Assembly: GCA_963720375.1 (NCBI GenBank)
Contig: CAVRFM010000001.1
Span: 1 to 63,863 of the forward strand
DNA length: 63,863 bases
Direction of reading: 5' to 3'
From: JAPLHP01 sp963720375
GTDB lineage: Bacteria; Chloroflexota; Dehalococcoidia; UBA2247; RBG-13-53-26
Part shown: positions 19,667 to 27,602 of the stretch, piece after piece
How the letters are laid out: each line of letters starts with the position of its first letter
Position numbering within the stretch: the stretch's first letter is position 1
Notes under the pieces: generated by a model
The model's database searches: none
Seen by the model: the letters and a program-made list of their open reading frames with translations, nothing else
What the model was told of the DNA's origin: nothing
Position numbers and translations under genes: made by a program

Positions 19667-20716
19667 CTAACTCAGCGTACTAAATCCCAGGCCCCGAAAC
19701 AGTGGTCGGAAGTCAAATCCCCGGTCCAGAATCTGTCTCATTCTCTCCACTTTTTCCTTATGCCGAAACCCAGCCTGTACAAAAGCCTGCTCTACTTCTG
19801 CCACCACAGAGAGTGTATTCAGCTTCGTCAAGAGCAGAGGCACTCCCTTGTCCTCAGCCCAGTTCAATACCTGGGGCATTGGAGATACGCCTTCGCTGAG
19901 AACAAGGCATTTCATCGGAGTACTCAGGGCAGCCAGTTGCATATCAGGGCGATCACCACGAACGATCACTACTTTGCTATCTTTGCGCCTGAAATAGTCC
20001 CCGCCGGAGTCCACAGTCAATGCCCCGATCATCACATTCTGCACCAATCCAGTCGCCCCCTCAGGACAGCAGAGGATACTCGCCTGAAGCCGTTCAGCAA
20101 GCTCACCAACGCCGATACCGGATAGCAGCCTGTCCTCAGGCAGCATGCCTAGAATCTTGACATCTCCTTGATCAAGCCTTGAGGCTATCTCAGAACGCAG
20201 CGATTCCATCTTGTTCTGAGGAACCCTGTTAGTTACCACCCCGACCGGGTGCCGTGCAAACCTTTGTCCGGAAGAAGCTATCCTATCCCAGGGCAGGTGA
20301 GATGAATAGGCGACTACAATCAGCACATCAGCATCAAGGGTCTTCACTATCTGTTGGGAAGCATCCGCAAGATACCCATTCAGAGCCAGGTTAGGCAACC
20401 CTTCTAGAAGAACAACATCCTTTTTCTCAATAACATCGCCGTAAGACTGCTTCACCTTTACACCAAGAGTACCACCAGCTAACTCAGCCTTCAGTGCCTC
20501 GTCGCTGAGTCGAATTGGAGATAGAACCTCTGGGGATTCCTTCAGGTCGAGAGCCTGCTTGAGGAACTGGCCATCTTTATCGGTACCTGCATCGGCAAGA
20601 GTCAAAGGTTTTAGATAACCGACTTTCTTGCCGTTATCCTGCAGCCATCTGCCGATGCCAGCACACAGAGAGGTCTTCCCATCTCTATCTCCCCAAGAAG
20701 TCACGTACAAAACCAT
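19667..20716 (-). CDS. BioD-like P-loop ATPase with DRTGG domain
   Basis: A 349-residue protein of the phosphotransacetylase N-terminal type. The first 190 residues are a dethiobiotin-synthetase-like P-loop domain (AAA_26) with the motif GDRDGKTSLCAG and the strand VVLLEGLPNL. The second part (about 210-310) is a DRTGG domain with KVVIVRGDRPDMQLAAL. The phosphotransacetylase catalytic domain itself is absent. Such stand-alone proteins are widespread in Chloroflexota and cyanobacteria; a regulatory or ligand-sensing role is suspected but unproven. It sits directly upstream of dnaE. Confidence 0.8.
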   Translation of the reverse strand: MVLYVTSWGDRDGKTSLCAGIGRWLQDNGKKVGYLKPLTLADAGTDKDGQFLKQALDLKESPEVLSPIRLSDEALKAELAGGTLGVKVKQSYGDVIEKKDVVLLEGLPNLALNGYLADASQQIVKTLDADVLIVVAYSSHLPWDRIASSGQRFARHPVGVVTNRVPQNKMESLRSEIASRLDQGDVKILGMLPEDRLLSGIGVGELAERLQASILCCPEGATGLVQNVMIGALTVDSGGDYFRRKDSKVVIVRGDRPDMQLAALSTPMKCLVLSEGVSPMPQVLNWAEDKGVPLLLTKLNTLSVVAEVEQAFVQAGFRHKEKVERMRQILDRGFDFRPLFRGLGFSTLS

Positions 20717-20887
20717 TGCAGAATCTCGCAGAGGCCCGGGGCTGTGTGTTCTATTATATATTTAATACGCCGCTTTTGGAATACTCTCAAACACAACCGC
20801 AGAAGCCTCTATCAGATGACCGTCAACCTTTGCCCGAAAGCCTTCCCGGACTTCAGGGTCGAGGGACAGCTAGGATGATGCCCGCCG

Positions 20888-20935
20888 TGTCTTTGCGAGA
20901 AGTCCTTCCGCAGAAGGACGACGAAGCAATCTCTG
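20888..20935. repeat. Palindromic intergenic repeat of the TTGCGAG...GACGAAGCAATCT type
   Basis: The element contains a 7-bp hairpin (GTCCTTC at 20902-20908, GAAGGAC at 20913-20919) flanked by TTTGCGAG on the left and GACGAAGCAATCT on the right. Short elements with these ends occur in many copies in several bacterial genomes as REP-like non-coding repeats. Only this copy is evident in the window. It lies in the 491-base gap 20717-21207, which otherwise holds only the promoter module described next. Confidence 0.5.
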
Positions 20936-21086
20936 CTATGACCTATGAGCTATCACCTATCACCATCCCGGCAGGAGATTGTGGAGTGGGAAGCTACTGC
21001 GCCGTGGCATCATTCAACGACTCACACCCCACCGATGCCGTGGCGATCGCTATCTGGACGTAGATTCTGCGGCGTGTTCCCCAACG

Positions 21087-21217
21087 TCCCCCTTCGCGTC
21101 CAAGCTGAGGTTGACAGCCTCTGCCCTCTAGTGGTATTGTCCGAGATGAGTTCCTCATACCTACATCCAGGCACAACAAACTCATCAGAATAAGGGGGGG
21201 GCTGGAAATGGCAAAAC
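21087..21217 (+). repeat. Promoter module, direct repeat copy 1
   Basis: About 130 bases here are repeated, with scattered differences, at 21964-22096. Conserved parts are CCAAGCTGAGGTTGACA, GGTATTGTCC, GGCGCAACAAACTCATC-like sequence and GGGGGGCTGGAAATGGCAAAA, so the module carries a promoter, leader, ribosome site and the first codons. In this copy it delivers the start of the zinc-finger gene at 21208. Confidence 0.8.
21111..21140 (+). promoter_or_regulatory. Promoter in module copy 1
   Basis: TTGACA (21111-21116) and TATTGT (21135-21140) are 18 bases apart. Both hexamers and the spacing are retained in the second copy, while the spacer sequence has drifted, which supports a functional promoter. 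Confidence 0.65.
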
Positions 21218-21717
21218 TTCGGAGTGGGCTGCCTTGGTGGGGTACGGCTCTGCTTGTTCTGACGATTCTAGCTATTCTGGGTGTGGTTGTCTACTTCATC
21301 GTGAAGTTCATAGTACTGATAGTGTTTGGTCTTTTTGTAGGCATCTGCATCTGGGCCTACGTAAAACACAAGACGAGTCCTGAACCAGTTGACCACGATG
21401 GGTCTGGAGATCATCCAGATGACGAGATTCATGTCTATCACCATATGGACACAACTGCAAGGAGGAAGGAACGGAGGTATGGTATGGGGCAAGTCAACAA
21501 GGAGTGCATTCGGTGCAAAGGTACAGGAAAGTGGGGTAGCTACTACTACCCAAAGGATTGCGATGTGTGCAACGGGACTGGCTACATAACGAAGACAAGC
21601 ACTGCTGTACCCTGCAAGCCATGCAAGGGCAGTGGCGAGGTTTTCTCACCATTGTCTGGGACACAACGGTGCGAGAGATGCAACGGTACAGGGTGGGCAA
21701 CACCTCCCAGGCGATAG
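21208..21717 (+). CDS. Membrane protein with DnaJ-type zinc-finger repeats
   Basis: A 169-residue protein. Residues about 12-52 form one long or two short hydrophobic segments (ALLVLTILAILGVVVYFIV, then LIVFGLFVGICIWAYV). The C-terminal half has four CxxCxGxG motifs: CIRCKGTG, CDVCNGTG, CKPCKGSG and CERCNGTG. This is the zinc-binding cysteine-rich module of DnaJ, here without J-domain. A role in membrane protein folding or thiol chemistry is possible but not shown. Its start lies inside the duplicated promoter module. Confidence 0.7.
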   Translation: MAKLRSGLPWWGTALLVLTILAILGVVVYFIVKFIVLIVFGLFVGICIWAYVKHKTSPEPVDHDGSGDHPDDEIHVYHHMDTTARRKERRYGMGQVNKECIRCKGTGKWGSYYYPKDCDVCNGTGYITKTSTAVPCKPCKGSGEVFSPLSGTQRCERCNGTGWATPPRR

Positions 21718-21963
21718 ACAAGGGTTGCGTTTCCGCATTTTCCGGTATGACGGAGGGAGGTATACGGCACATGAAAGAAGCTGCCAGTACCATGCTCGCG
21801 GCTGATCTCCTGAGAGAACTCGGCGGATCCTGCTTCTCACCAATTTGCTGGACATTGAATTACACTATCTACTCGTAGGAGGCTTGTAGTAAGGTAGCAG
21901 CAAACCCAACAGCAAGACTCGATAGGGTGGGCAGAGATGTCCACCCTTATGGTTTCCTCTACG

Positions 21964-22096
21964 GGGTCCCTTTTGTATCCAAGCTGAGGTTGACATCATT
22001 TGACCTCTGCTGGTATTGTCCTAAATGATTCCCTCAATAGCTATATATGCAGGCGCAACAAACTCATCAAAGTTGGGGGGCTGGAAATGGCAAAAG
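21964..22096 (+). repeat. Promoter module, direct repeat copy 2
   Basis: This is the second copy of the module at 21087-21217, again including promoter, leader, the GGGGGGCTGG ribosome-site region and ATGGCAAAA. Here the start codon opens a 24-codon frame that leads into the HsdR-N-type gene. The rest of the 440-base gap after 21717 shows no gene. Confidence 0.8.
21990..22019 (+). promoter_or_regulatory. Promoter in module copy 2
   Basis: TTGACA (21990-21995) and TATTGT (22014-22019) with an 18-base spacer, identical in layout to copy 1. Confidence 0.65.
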
Positions 22097-22161
22097 TCAG
22101 AACAGTATTAGTGCTGTGTAGGCCGTCATTCGGGGCAATCCAAACATGGAGGCCAATATGA
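22087..22161 (+). CDS. 24-codon leader frame coupled to the next gene
   Basis: It begins with the duplicated MAK... start and reads MAKVRTVLVLCRPSFGAIQT and four more residues, then stops in TGA that overlaps the ATG of the HsdR-N-type gene (ATGA at 22158-22161). GGAGG, the ribosome site of the next gene, is inside its end. It is either a remnant of the duplicated zinc-finger gene's first codons or a leader that couples translation to the nuclease-like gene. Confidence 0.4.
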   Translation: MAKVRTVLVLCRPSFGAIQTWRPI

Positions 22162-23315
22162 GGCAGTATTCAAGAGGTGGACAGTCTGCGCTTCTCGACA
22201 GAGTGAGGAAACTACTGGTTTTAGATACGCTTGAAGAGCGTGTCCGCCAAGATTTTGTCAACAGACTGATTGATCAGCAGAAGTTTCCAGCAACGATAGT
22301 AGATACCGAATACCATTTGTCTCGTACTCCGCTAGGCAGGAAGAAAGGTAGCAAAGAACGGGCAGACGTTATCGTCTGGGAACGACGGGATGAAAAAGCT
22401 CTCCTGTTGGCTGAAATAAAATCGCCCGATATATCATTGGATGATGATAAGACACTCGATCAAGTGATGAGGTACCAGAAGTTGCTTCATGCCAGGTACT
22501 TAGTGATTACCAACGGCACCGAAACGCGGTCATATAGCGTGAAGGGACTCCGAGCTATTCAGATCAACAATGACCTCAAATATTCTGATCTGGGGTCTTA
22601 CTGTCGCCAGGCAGATGAAGTTGATGAGTCGCCCAAGCGATTGTCCTATTCAGATCTGACCAATGAGGCTTACCTGAGTGAGCTCAAAAAAGATGAGTTC
22701 GCGGTCATAGGAGTTGATACGCCCGAGGATCTTAATGCCACCCTTTCGGAACTCGATAACTTTCTGCTGTGCCATGAATTCAGAAGTCATTTTCCAGTAG
22801 AGCACTACGGCATCTCTGTTCTCGAAGACTTGGGATACTCTGACAGAACATACGGCAATGCATCGGGCGGTGGCTGGCGAGGATTGTATCGAGGGTTCCT
22901 CGTCCGTGATCTGCAAGGGGATTACCAGACATACTGGATGTCCATTATGGCTACGGCTAAGACAACGGATCATCCGAAGCTCGGTAACCGAAAAGGTACA
23001 ACCACATTGGTCGTGGCAGTTGATGATTTTGACCTCAAGAAGCATAATGCGTTGCAGATGTGTCTAGATACTTCACTCTGCCCCAACCGCAATAGCTATA
23101 GACTGACACACGATGGGAAAAAATCTGGCATTCCTCGTGCAGAAGTCTTGTGCAAGGTGCGCTCGCTGGCCTCCCATCTGCTCAGCAGAGATCACGCCCA
23201 GATTCATCTAGGTGATGTAGTGTCAGGACGTTCACTGAGTTGGGAAAGCTTTGGGCCTACTCTCCTGAATATTCTGCTGTATGCGGCTATTCGCGAGAGC
23301 GTGAAGAAGAAGTAG
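22158..23315 (+). CDS. Orphan HsdR N-terminal-type nuclease-like protein
   Basis: About 385 residues. The first 150 look like the type I restriction R-subunit N-terminal nuclease domain: RADVIVW followed by LLAEIKSP gives the D...ExK pattern of PD-(D/E)xK enzymes, and YLVITNGTETR follows as in HsdR_N proteins. The rest (about 170-385) is not recognised. No helicase, HsdM or HsdS is nearby, so it is not part of a type I restriction system here. I use the ATG at 22158 because GGAGG sits five bases before it; an ATG at 22146 is in frame but without a site. It could be a solitary defence nuclease. Confidence 0.75.
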   Translation: MRQYSRGGQSALLDRVRKLLVLDTLEERVRQDFVNRLIDQQKFPATIVDTEYHLSRTPLGRKKGSKERADVIVWERRDEKALLLAEIKSPDISLDDDKTLDQVMRYQKLLHARYLVITNGTETRSYSVKGLRAIQINNDLKYSDLGSYCRQADEVDESPKRLSYSDLTNEAYLSELKKDEFAVIGVDTPEDLNATLSELDNFLLCHEFRSHFPVEHYGISVLEDLGYSDRTYGNASGGGWRGLYRGFLVRDLQGDYQTYWMSIMATAKTTDHPKLGNRKGTTTLVVAVDDFDLKKHNALQMCLDTSLCPNRNSYRLTHDGKKSGIPRAEVLCKVRSLASHLLSRDHAQIHLGDVVSGRSLSWESFGPTLLNILLYAAIRESVKKK

Positions 23316-23700
23316 AAACACAGATTCTTCATACCGAGCAATTAATCAACCCGACCATGAGGATTGTCGGCCGTTAAGCCTCGGTTTCTATTGGCGGGTG
23401 GCACGGGCGAAGCGAGGCTTGCCGATGGTCACTGCTGCCATTACTCTGCCTGAGCCAATGCTGCCCCTGCTTTCCACAGCTAATGATGCTCCCTGACAGT
23501 GTGATGTTGTAGTAGGGGCTCGGCCCACCATCTTCCAGAACGCTGCCCCACCTCCCCACTCCACCCACCACCTGCTCGTGCCTGGGGGCACTCGCCACTT
23601 CCACCAGGAACGGGAGAACGACCCCGTCCAAGTGCGCGCGGCCTTCGCTTCGCTCCCGCGCTTATCAACCAGTCCCACTTGTATCACAAGATGAGGGTGG
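23316..23700. other. Gene-free stretch before corA
   Basis: G+C-rich sequence with open but unlikely frames on the minus strand (Gly/Trp/Pro-rich, no ribosome sites). I see no RNA gene or mobile-element end. The part just after it carries the candidate corA promoter. Confidence 0.4.
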
Positions 23701-23701
23701 G

Positions 23702-23710
23702 TGGTATAAT
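23702..23710 (+). promoter_or_regulatory. Candidate extended -10 promoter of corA
   Basis: TGGTATAAT (TG-N-TATAAT form) with no good -35 hexamer at the usual distance. The leader to corA would be about 140 bases. Confidence 0.4.
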
Positions 23711-23854
23711 CTCGCCAGTAACTTAGCCAACTGTGCAGCTGGTCTGCCCCTGATATCCGGGTCGGCTCAGGAAGAAGAATGACAACTGCTGCCGGAGATG
23801 GCGCTCTCGCTGTCCTCTCTGTGGACAGATTGCTGGAACAGAAGGAGTGATTCT

Positions 23855-24802
23855 ATGGCTGACTCACACCTGCCTCAAGATAATCTGCATATCAACTCGG
23901 TCACCTGGCAAAAGCTGACTTGGCTCGATATTGAACAGCCTACCCAGGCCGAGATTGAGTATCTGAAGCAGAACTACCATTTTCACGATCTGGAGCTGGA
24001 CGACTGTCTGAGGCGGGTGCATCGGCCCAAGATCGATGAACACGAGAAATACCTTTTCATGATGTCCCACTTTCCGGTATTTCATAAACAGGCCCGAGTG
24101 ACCCTCCCCAGCCAGGTGTCATTCTTCCTCGGCGAGGGCTATCTCATTACCTTGCACGAAGGCAACCTTGAACCCTTGATCAAGCTGTTCAAGGATTGCC
24201 AGCGAGACCAGGATACCCGGGTGGAGTACATGGGCCGTGGCTCGGCTCATCTCCTCTACCACATCCTCGACCGTCTGGTCAGTTACTGCTTCCCCATCCT
24301 GAATAAGATCGGGGATAACATCGAGGCGGTGGAGGAGCAGGTTTTCGGCCATGCCGGCCGGGAGACGGTGCGGGATATATCGGTGCTGCGCCGGGACATC
24401 ATCTCCTTTCGCCGCATCATCAAGTCTCAAACAGAGGTCTTCGAGCTTTTGGAAGAAAGGGACTGGCCGATCCTGAAAGGGGAGCCTGAGGTTCACTTTG
24501 GTGACCTCGCGGGCCACTGCCAGAAGATCCGTGACGAACTCGATGACTATAAAGAGGTGATTGAGGGGCTCAGCGATACCCATAATACTCTCACCTCATT
24601 TCAGACCAATGCGGTGGTCAGGGCGCTGACCATCATTTCCACCATAATGTTGCCCTTGACCCTGATCGCCAGCATCTTTGGCATGCATCTGGAACACCTC
24701 CCTCTATCCCAGAGCCCTGCTGCCTTCCTCATCGTAATGCTCCTCATGGTCGTCATTATCATCTTCATGCTGGCCTTCTTTCGGCTCAGGCGCTGGCTCT
24801 GA
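23855..24802 (+). CDS. corA: CorA-family divalent cation transporter with GMH in place of GMN
   Basis: A 315-residue CorA-like protein. A large N-terminal cytosolic domain (LTWLDIEQPTQAEIEYL, then the long helix with VEEQVFGHAG) leads to two C-terminal membrane segments. The first one contains IISTIMLPLTLIASIFG, and the second IVMLLMVVIIIFMLAFF. CorA pentamers carry Mg2+ or Co2+, and the family signature after the first membrane helix is GMN. Here it reads GMHLEHLP (residues 276-278), with His for Asn at the ion-selectivity position. The ATG at 23855 has AAGGAG eight bases upstream; a longer reading from 23798 lacks one. Confidence 0.9.
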   Translation: MADSHLPQDNLHINSVTWQKLTWLDIEQPTQAEIEYLKQNYHFHDLELDDCLRRVHRPKIDEHEKYLFMMSHFPVFHKQARVTLPSQVSFFLGEGYLITLHEGNLEPLIKLFKDCQRDQDTRVEYMGRGSAHLLYHILDRLVSYCFPILNKIGDNIEAVEEQVFGHAGRETVRDISVLRRDIISFRRIIKSQTEVFELLEERDWPILKGEPEVHFGDLAGHCQKIRDELDDYKEVIEGLSDTHNTLTSFQTNAVVRALTIISTIMLPLTLIASIFGMHLEHLPLSQSPAAFLIVMLLMVVIIIFMLAFFRLRRWL

Positions 24803-24954
24803 GAATCGTCTCACACCGCTTTGTCGTTGTCGGTATTATTATCACTTGCCTGACTTAGTATTTGCCGAACTGACCGAAGATGTGAGCCTGTATCCTGGTG
24901 TGTTACAATGGGCGGCACCAGGAGAAGGGCCACCAGGTCAGATTTGGGGGAAAC

Positions 24955-25149
24955 ATGGTGCGAAGGGTAGGACGGACTATTGCGGACGCAGCACTGGGCC
25001 TTCTGGCATGGGCCCTGGTGCTGGGGGTGGGCTATGGCATCGCCCTCCTGGCTAAGTGGGTGCCGGGGCGTGTGCTGCTGGTTCTGGCATTTGCTCTCTT
25101 CGGCCTGGTGGTTTTGGCCGCTGCTCTTGCAGCCAGGAGAACCAGGTGA
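24955..25149 (+). CDS. Small two-helix membrane protein, unknown
   Basis: A 64-residue protein with two hydrophobic segments (AALGLLAWALVLGVGYGIALL and VLLVLAFALFGLVVLAAALA) joined by a short KWVPGR loop and ending in RRTR. A G-rich stretch just before the ATG could serve as ribosome site. It lies 150 bases after corA in the same direction. No family is recognised. Confidence 0.45.
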   Translation: MVRRVGRTIADAALGLLAWALVLGVGYGIALLAKWVPGRVLLVLAFALFGLVVLAAALAARRTR

Positions 25150-25166
25150 CTCTAGAGAGGAAGAAC

Positions 25167-25639
25167 TTGATATACAGAGCCATGAAGCCAGGCGAAGAGA
25201 ATGAGGTCTGCAGCCTCGTCACCCGTGTTTTCAAGAGCTTTGTGGCACCTCGGTACTCTCAAGAGGGTGTTGACGAGTTTCTAAGATACGCTGCTGAACC
25301 CAAAGCGATGGTTACTCGTACCCAAGCCAATCACTTCGTCTTGGTCGCAGAACTGAACGGCAGTATAGTTGCATGATCGAGGTACGCGACAGCAATCACA
25401 TATCCCTTTTCTTCGTGGAAGGACGCCTTCAGCGGCAGGGTATTGCCAAGGAATTACTCCGAAGGGCGCTAGAAATCCGCATCCACAATCAGGCTGGCAT
25501 GGCTAAGCTCACAGTCAATTCCTCGCCTAATGCTGTCGGAGCATACCAAACCATGGGTTTTAAAATCGAAGGTTCCAAGCAGACTAAGAACGGAATTCGC
25601 TTTGTCCCCATGGCGCTCAGTTCGGATCTCAGCCTCTAG
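25167..25639 (+). pseudogene. GNAT-family N-acetyltransferase split by a frameshift
   Basis: The first part (TTG start at 25167 behind GAGAGG) reads LIYRAMKPGEENEVCSLV... and ends at ELNGSIVA with a TGA; the second part opens one base over in an ATGA overlap at 25373 and reads MIEVRDSNHISLFFVEGRLQRQG.... Together they give one normal acetyltransferase: strand 4 is split across the junction and the acetyl-CoA loop is GRLQRQGIAKELL. About 157 residues in total. One missing base near 25372 explains it. The ATGA overlap could allow coupled translation of two halves, but halves of a GNAT fold are not expected to work, so frameshift or sequencing error is likelier. Confidence 0.75.
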
Positions 25640-25656
25640 CTGGCGAACTCTCCGTG

Positions 25657-26709
25657 TTAAGTTTCCTCTCCGCGTTTGACTACAGGAAGCAAGCAGACTA
25701 TCTTCTTCTTCTGAGATCTCAGCCACTGCACGTATAACTTCGTGCCCTCATCTACTGAAACCTTCGGCTCCCATCCCAGCTCGTTTTTGGCTTTGGAGCC
25801 ATCGATATAGCCCTCTCTGTTGATGCTGCGGAGGCTTGCGAGCGTCAGGTACGGCATCTTTTTGGAGCGCATCAACTTGGCAGATGTCTCCATCAAATAG
25901 CACCACACCCAGGCTACAGAGTATGGCATAGTGGCGTGGAGCCTCTTCGCTCCCCGAGCGCGGATCATGGCCTCGGCAAAATCCTTGAGCCTTACCATCT
26001 CAGGTCCAGCTACGTTGTACACCTGGCCTATGGCCTTGTCATTGGTGGCAGCCAGGATGGCCAGTTCAGCTATATCACTGACGTAGGTGATGGCATATCG
26101 GGGGTTGGCACTACCCGGCCAGAACAGAATGGGAAAGGAGGTCTGCTTGTACACTCGATCAGCGAGGAGCCTGTCCCTGGGACCATATGCAGAGACTATT
26201 CTTATCATAGAGACTTGGATCTTGCCTTGCCTATGGTATTCCCAACAGGCCTGTTCAGCCAGCATCTTGGCGTAGTCATAGTAGGTCGGAGGGGTCTTGA
26301 GTGCTTCACACGGCGTGGATTCGTCAGCGGGGGTGTCGCCCTTCTGACAGGCATCACCATAGACCATGTGGGAACTGACTTGCAGAAAACGTTTCACTCC
26401 TGCCTCAGCGCTGGCCTTCAACATGTTCTTGGTGCCCTCGACGGTGACCTTCTCATACTCCGGCCAGGCCCCCCAACCCGGTGTGACCTTGGCCGCTGCG
26501 TGGAAGACTATTTCAATGCCTTGCACGACCGGTGGCAGAGTGTTGTAGTCTGTGATGTCCCCAAAGACAATCTCGGCCTTGGTGGTCTTGAGATGACTAA
26601 GATCAGAGGTCTTGCGGGCCAGGGCACGAACCTCATAGCCCCTGGCTATGAGACGTTCAACGAGAGTACTTCCAACTAATCCAGTGCTTCCAGTGACCAG
26701 CGTTTTCAT
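25657..26709 (-). CDS. NAD-dependent epimerase/dehydratase (extended SDR)
   Basis: A 350-residue extended short-chain dehydrogenase. The N-terminal Rossmann motif is GSTGLVGS, the active-site Tyr-Lys pair is in YYDYAKML, and NVAGPEMVRLKDF is a typical C-terminal substrate-domain segment. The closest general type is the 3-beta-hydroxysteroid dehydrogenase/isomerase or UDP-sugar epimerase-like group; substrate cannot be told. The ATG at 26709 is preceded by a run of seven G, a strong ribosome site; an upstream in-frame start at 26754 is less likely. It converges with the broken acetyltransferase. Confidence 0.88.
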   Translation of the reverse strand: MKTLVTGSTGLVGSTLVERLIARGYEVRALARKTSDLSHLKTTKAEIVFGDITDYNTLPPVVQGIEIVFHAAAKVTPGWGAWPEYEKVTVEGTKNMLKASAEAGVKRFLQVSSHMVYGDACQKGDTPADESTPCEALKTPPTYYDYAKMLAEQACWEYHRQGKIQVSMIRIVSAYGPRDRLLADRVYKQTSFPILFWPGSANPRYAITYVSDIAELAILAATNDKAIGQVYNVAGPEMVRLKDFAEAMIRARGAKRLHATMPYSVAWVWCYLMETSAKLMRSKKMPYLTLASLRSINREGYIDGSKAKNELGWEPKVSVDEGTKLYVQWLRSQKKKIVCLLPVVKRGEET

Positions 26710-26839
26710 AATACCCCCCCTTTTGCCAATATTGGCTTCTATTACCTGATACATTTACACGGATCATGGAAGGGACCATTGGCTGGCCCCTTTGACCGCG
26801 TCTTTAACGCCCACATCCTAGCTCTACTTCAGCAAATGG

Positions 26840-27232
26840 TCAAGCTGCCCCACCCACCACCTCATCCACTGCCTTCCGGAACTCCTTCCTAATCTTGTAT
26901 TGACGAATCACGCTAAGCGGCTTCCTCTCCACAATTCCGGCCCCCATCTTCCCGCCATGCTCATCCAACCACGCCCAGAGTCCCCCAGTGGGACTGGTGC
27001 GAACAGAGGGCTCCTCTCTCACGATCTCACCCCATGCCACATATTCGTCATGGCCCTTCGTCTGGCTAATCCTCCACAAAGCCTTCAGCCCCAGCACCAG
27101 CAACTGCTTCTCCTCACCAGCCTCCCTGGCACGATCTCGGGCACTATTTTGAGCTGCTTCCCAAAGACGTCTAACATAGTCCACCTTGTGCTCATAAACC
27201 CAGGTCCGCTCCGTCTTCACACTCTCAATCAT
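26840..27232 (-). CDS. Hypothetical 130-residue protein
   Basis: A mainly helical, charged protein (segments VDYVRRLWEAAQNSARDRAREAG, broken here for length, and IRQYKIRKEFRKAVDEV). GGGAGGGAGGG just before the ATG is a strong ribosome site. Tryptophan-rich patches occur at WVYEHK, WRISQ and LWAWLDEHGG. No family recognised. It lies 131 bases upstream of the epimerase in the same direction and could share its transcript. Confidence 0.5.
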   Translation of the reverse strand: MIESVKTERTWVYEHKVDYVRRLWEAAQNSARDRAREAGEEKQLLVLGLKALWRISQTKGHDEYVAWGEIVREEPSVRTSPTGGLWAWLDEHGGKMGAGIVERKPLSVIRQYKIRKEFRKAVDEVVGGAA

Positions 27233-27504
27233 ATTGCCCTCCCTCCCTTAAGGCTAAGGAACCTCTAAATACTTCACCCCTTTGAAATAATTCTCTCAAA
27301 GAGACGTGAAATGGGTTGCTCTTTCTGAGGCGAAAAACAACGTACATCCGAAGCATGGGGTGTTGTTTGTTCCTTCCTTCCTCTCTGCTTATATCCTGTC
27401 CTGTCCCATTCGTCAAGAGCCCGCATATGTCAAACATCATGGGGTCTTGTCACAGCCCCCCACCCGCCACCAGCACCCGCATGCCGTAACCGCCGCTCAT
27501 TGAC

Positions 27505-27534
27505 TTGACGTTTTCCCCGACGGCGCTGTACGAT
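27505..27534 (+). promoter_or_regulatory. Candidate promoter of the HEAT-like gene
   Basis: TTGACG (27505-27510) and TACGAT (27529-27534) with an 18-base spacer. The rest of the 370-base gap 27233-27602 shows no other gene or repeat that I can support. Confidence 0.4.
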
Positions 27535-27602
27535 TCGCACGGCTGTTGCGGCAGGATGAAAGAAGTTGCCGGAGTGACCTCGAGGGGAAGAGGAGTCCAG
27601 AT

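Noticed and set aside
23374..23687. Overlapping minus-strand ORFs upstream of corA
   Set aside because: Trp/Gly/Arg-rich in several frames at once, which is the mark of G+C-rich non-coding DNA.
25936..26679. 247-codon plus-strand ORF opposite the epimerase
   Set aside because: Shadow of a conserved SDR gene on the other strand.
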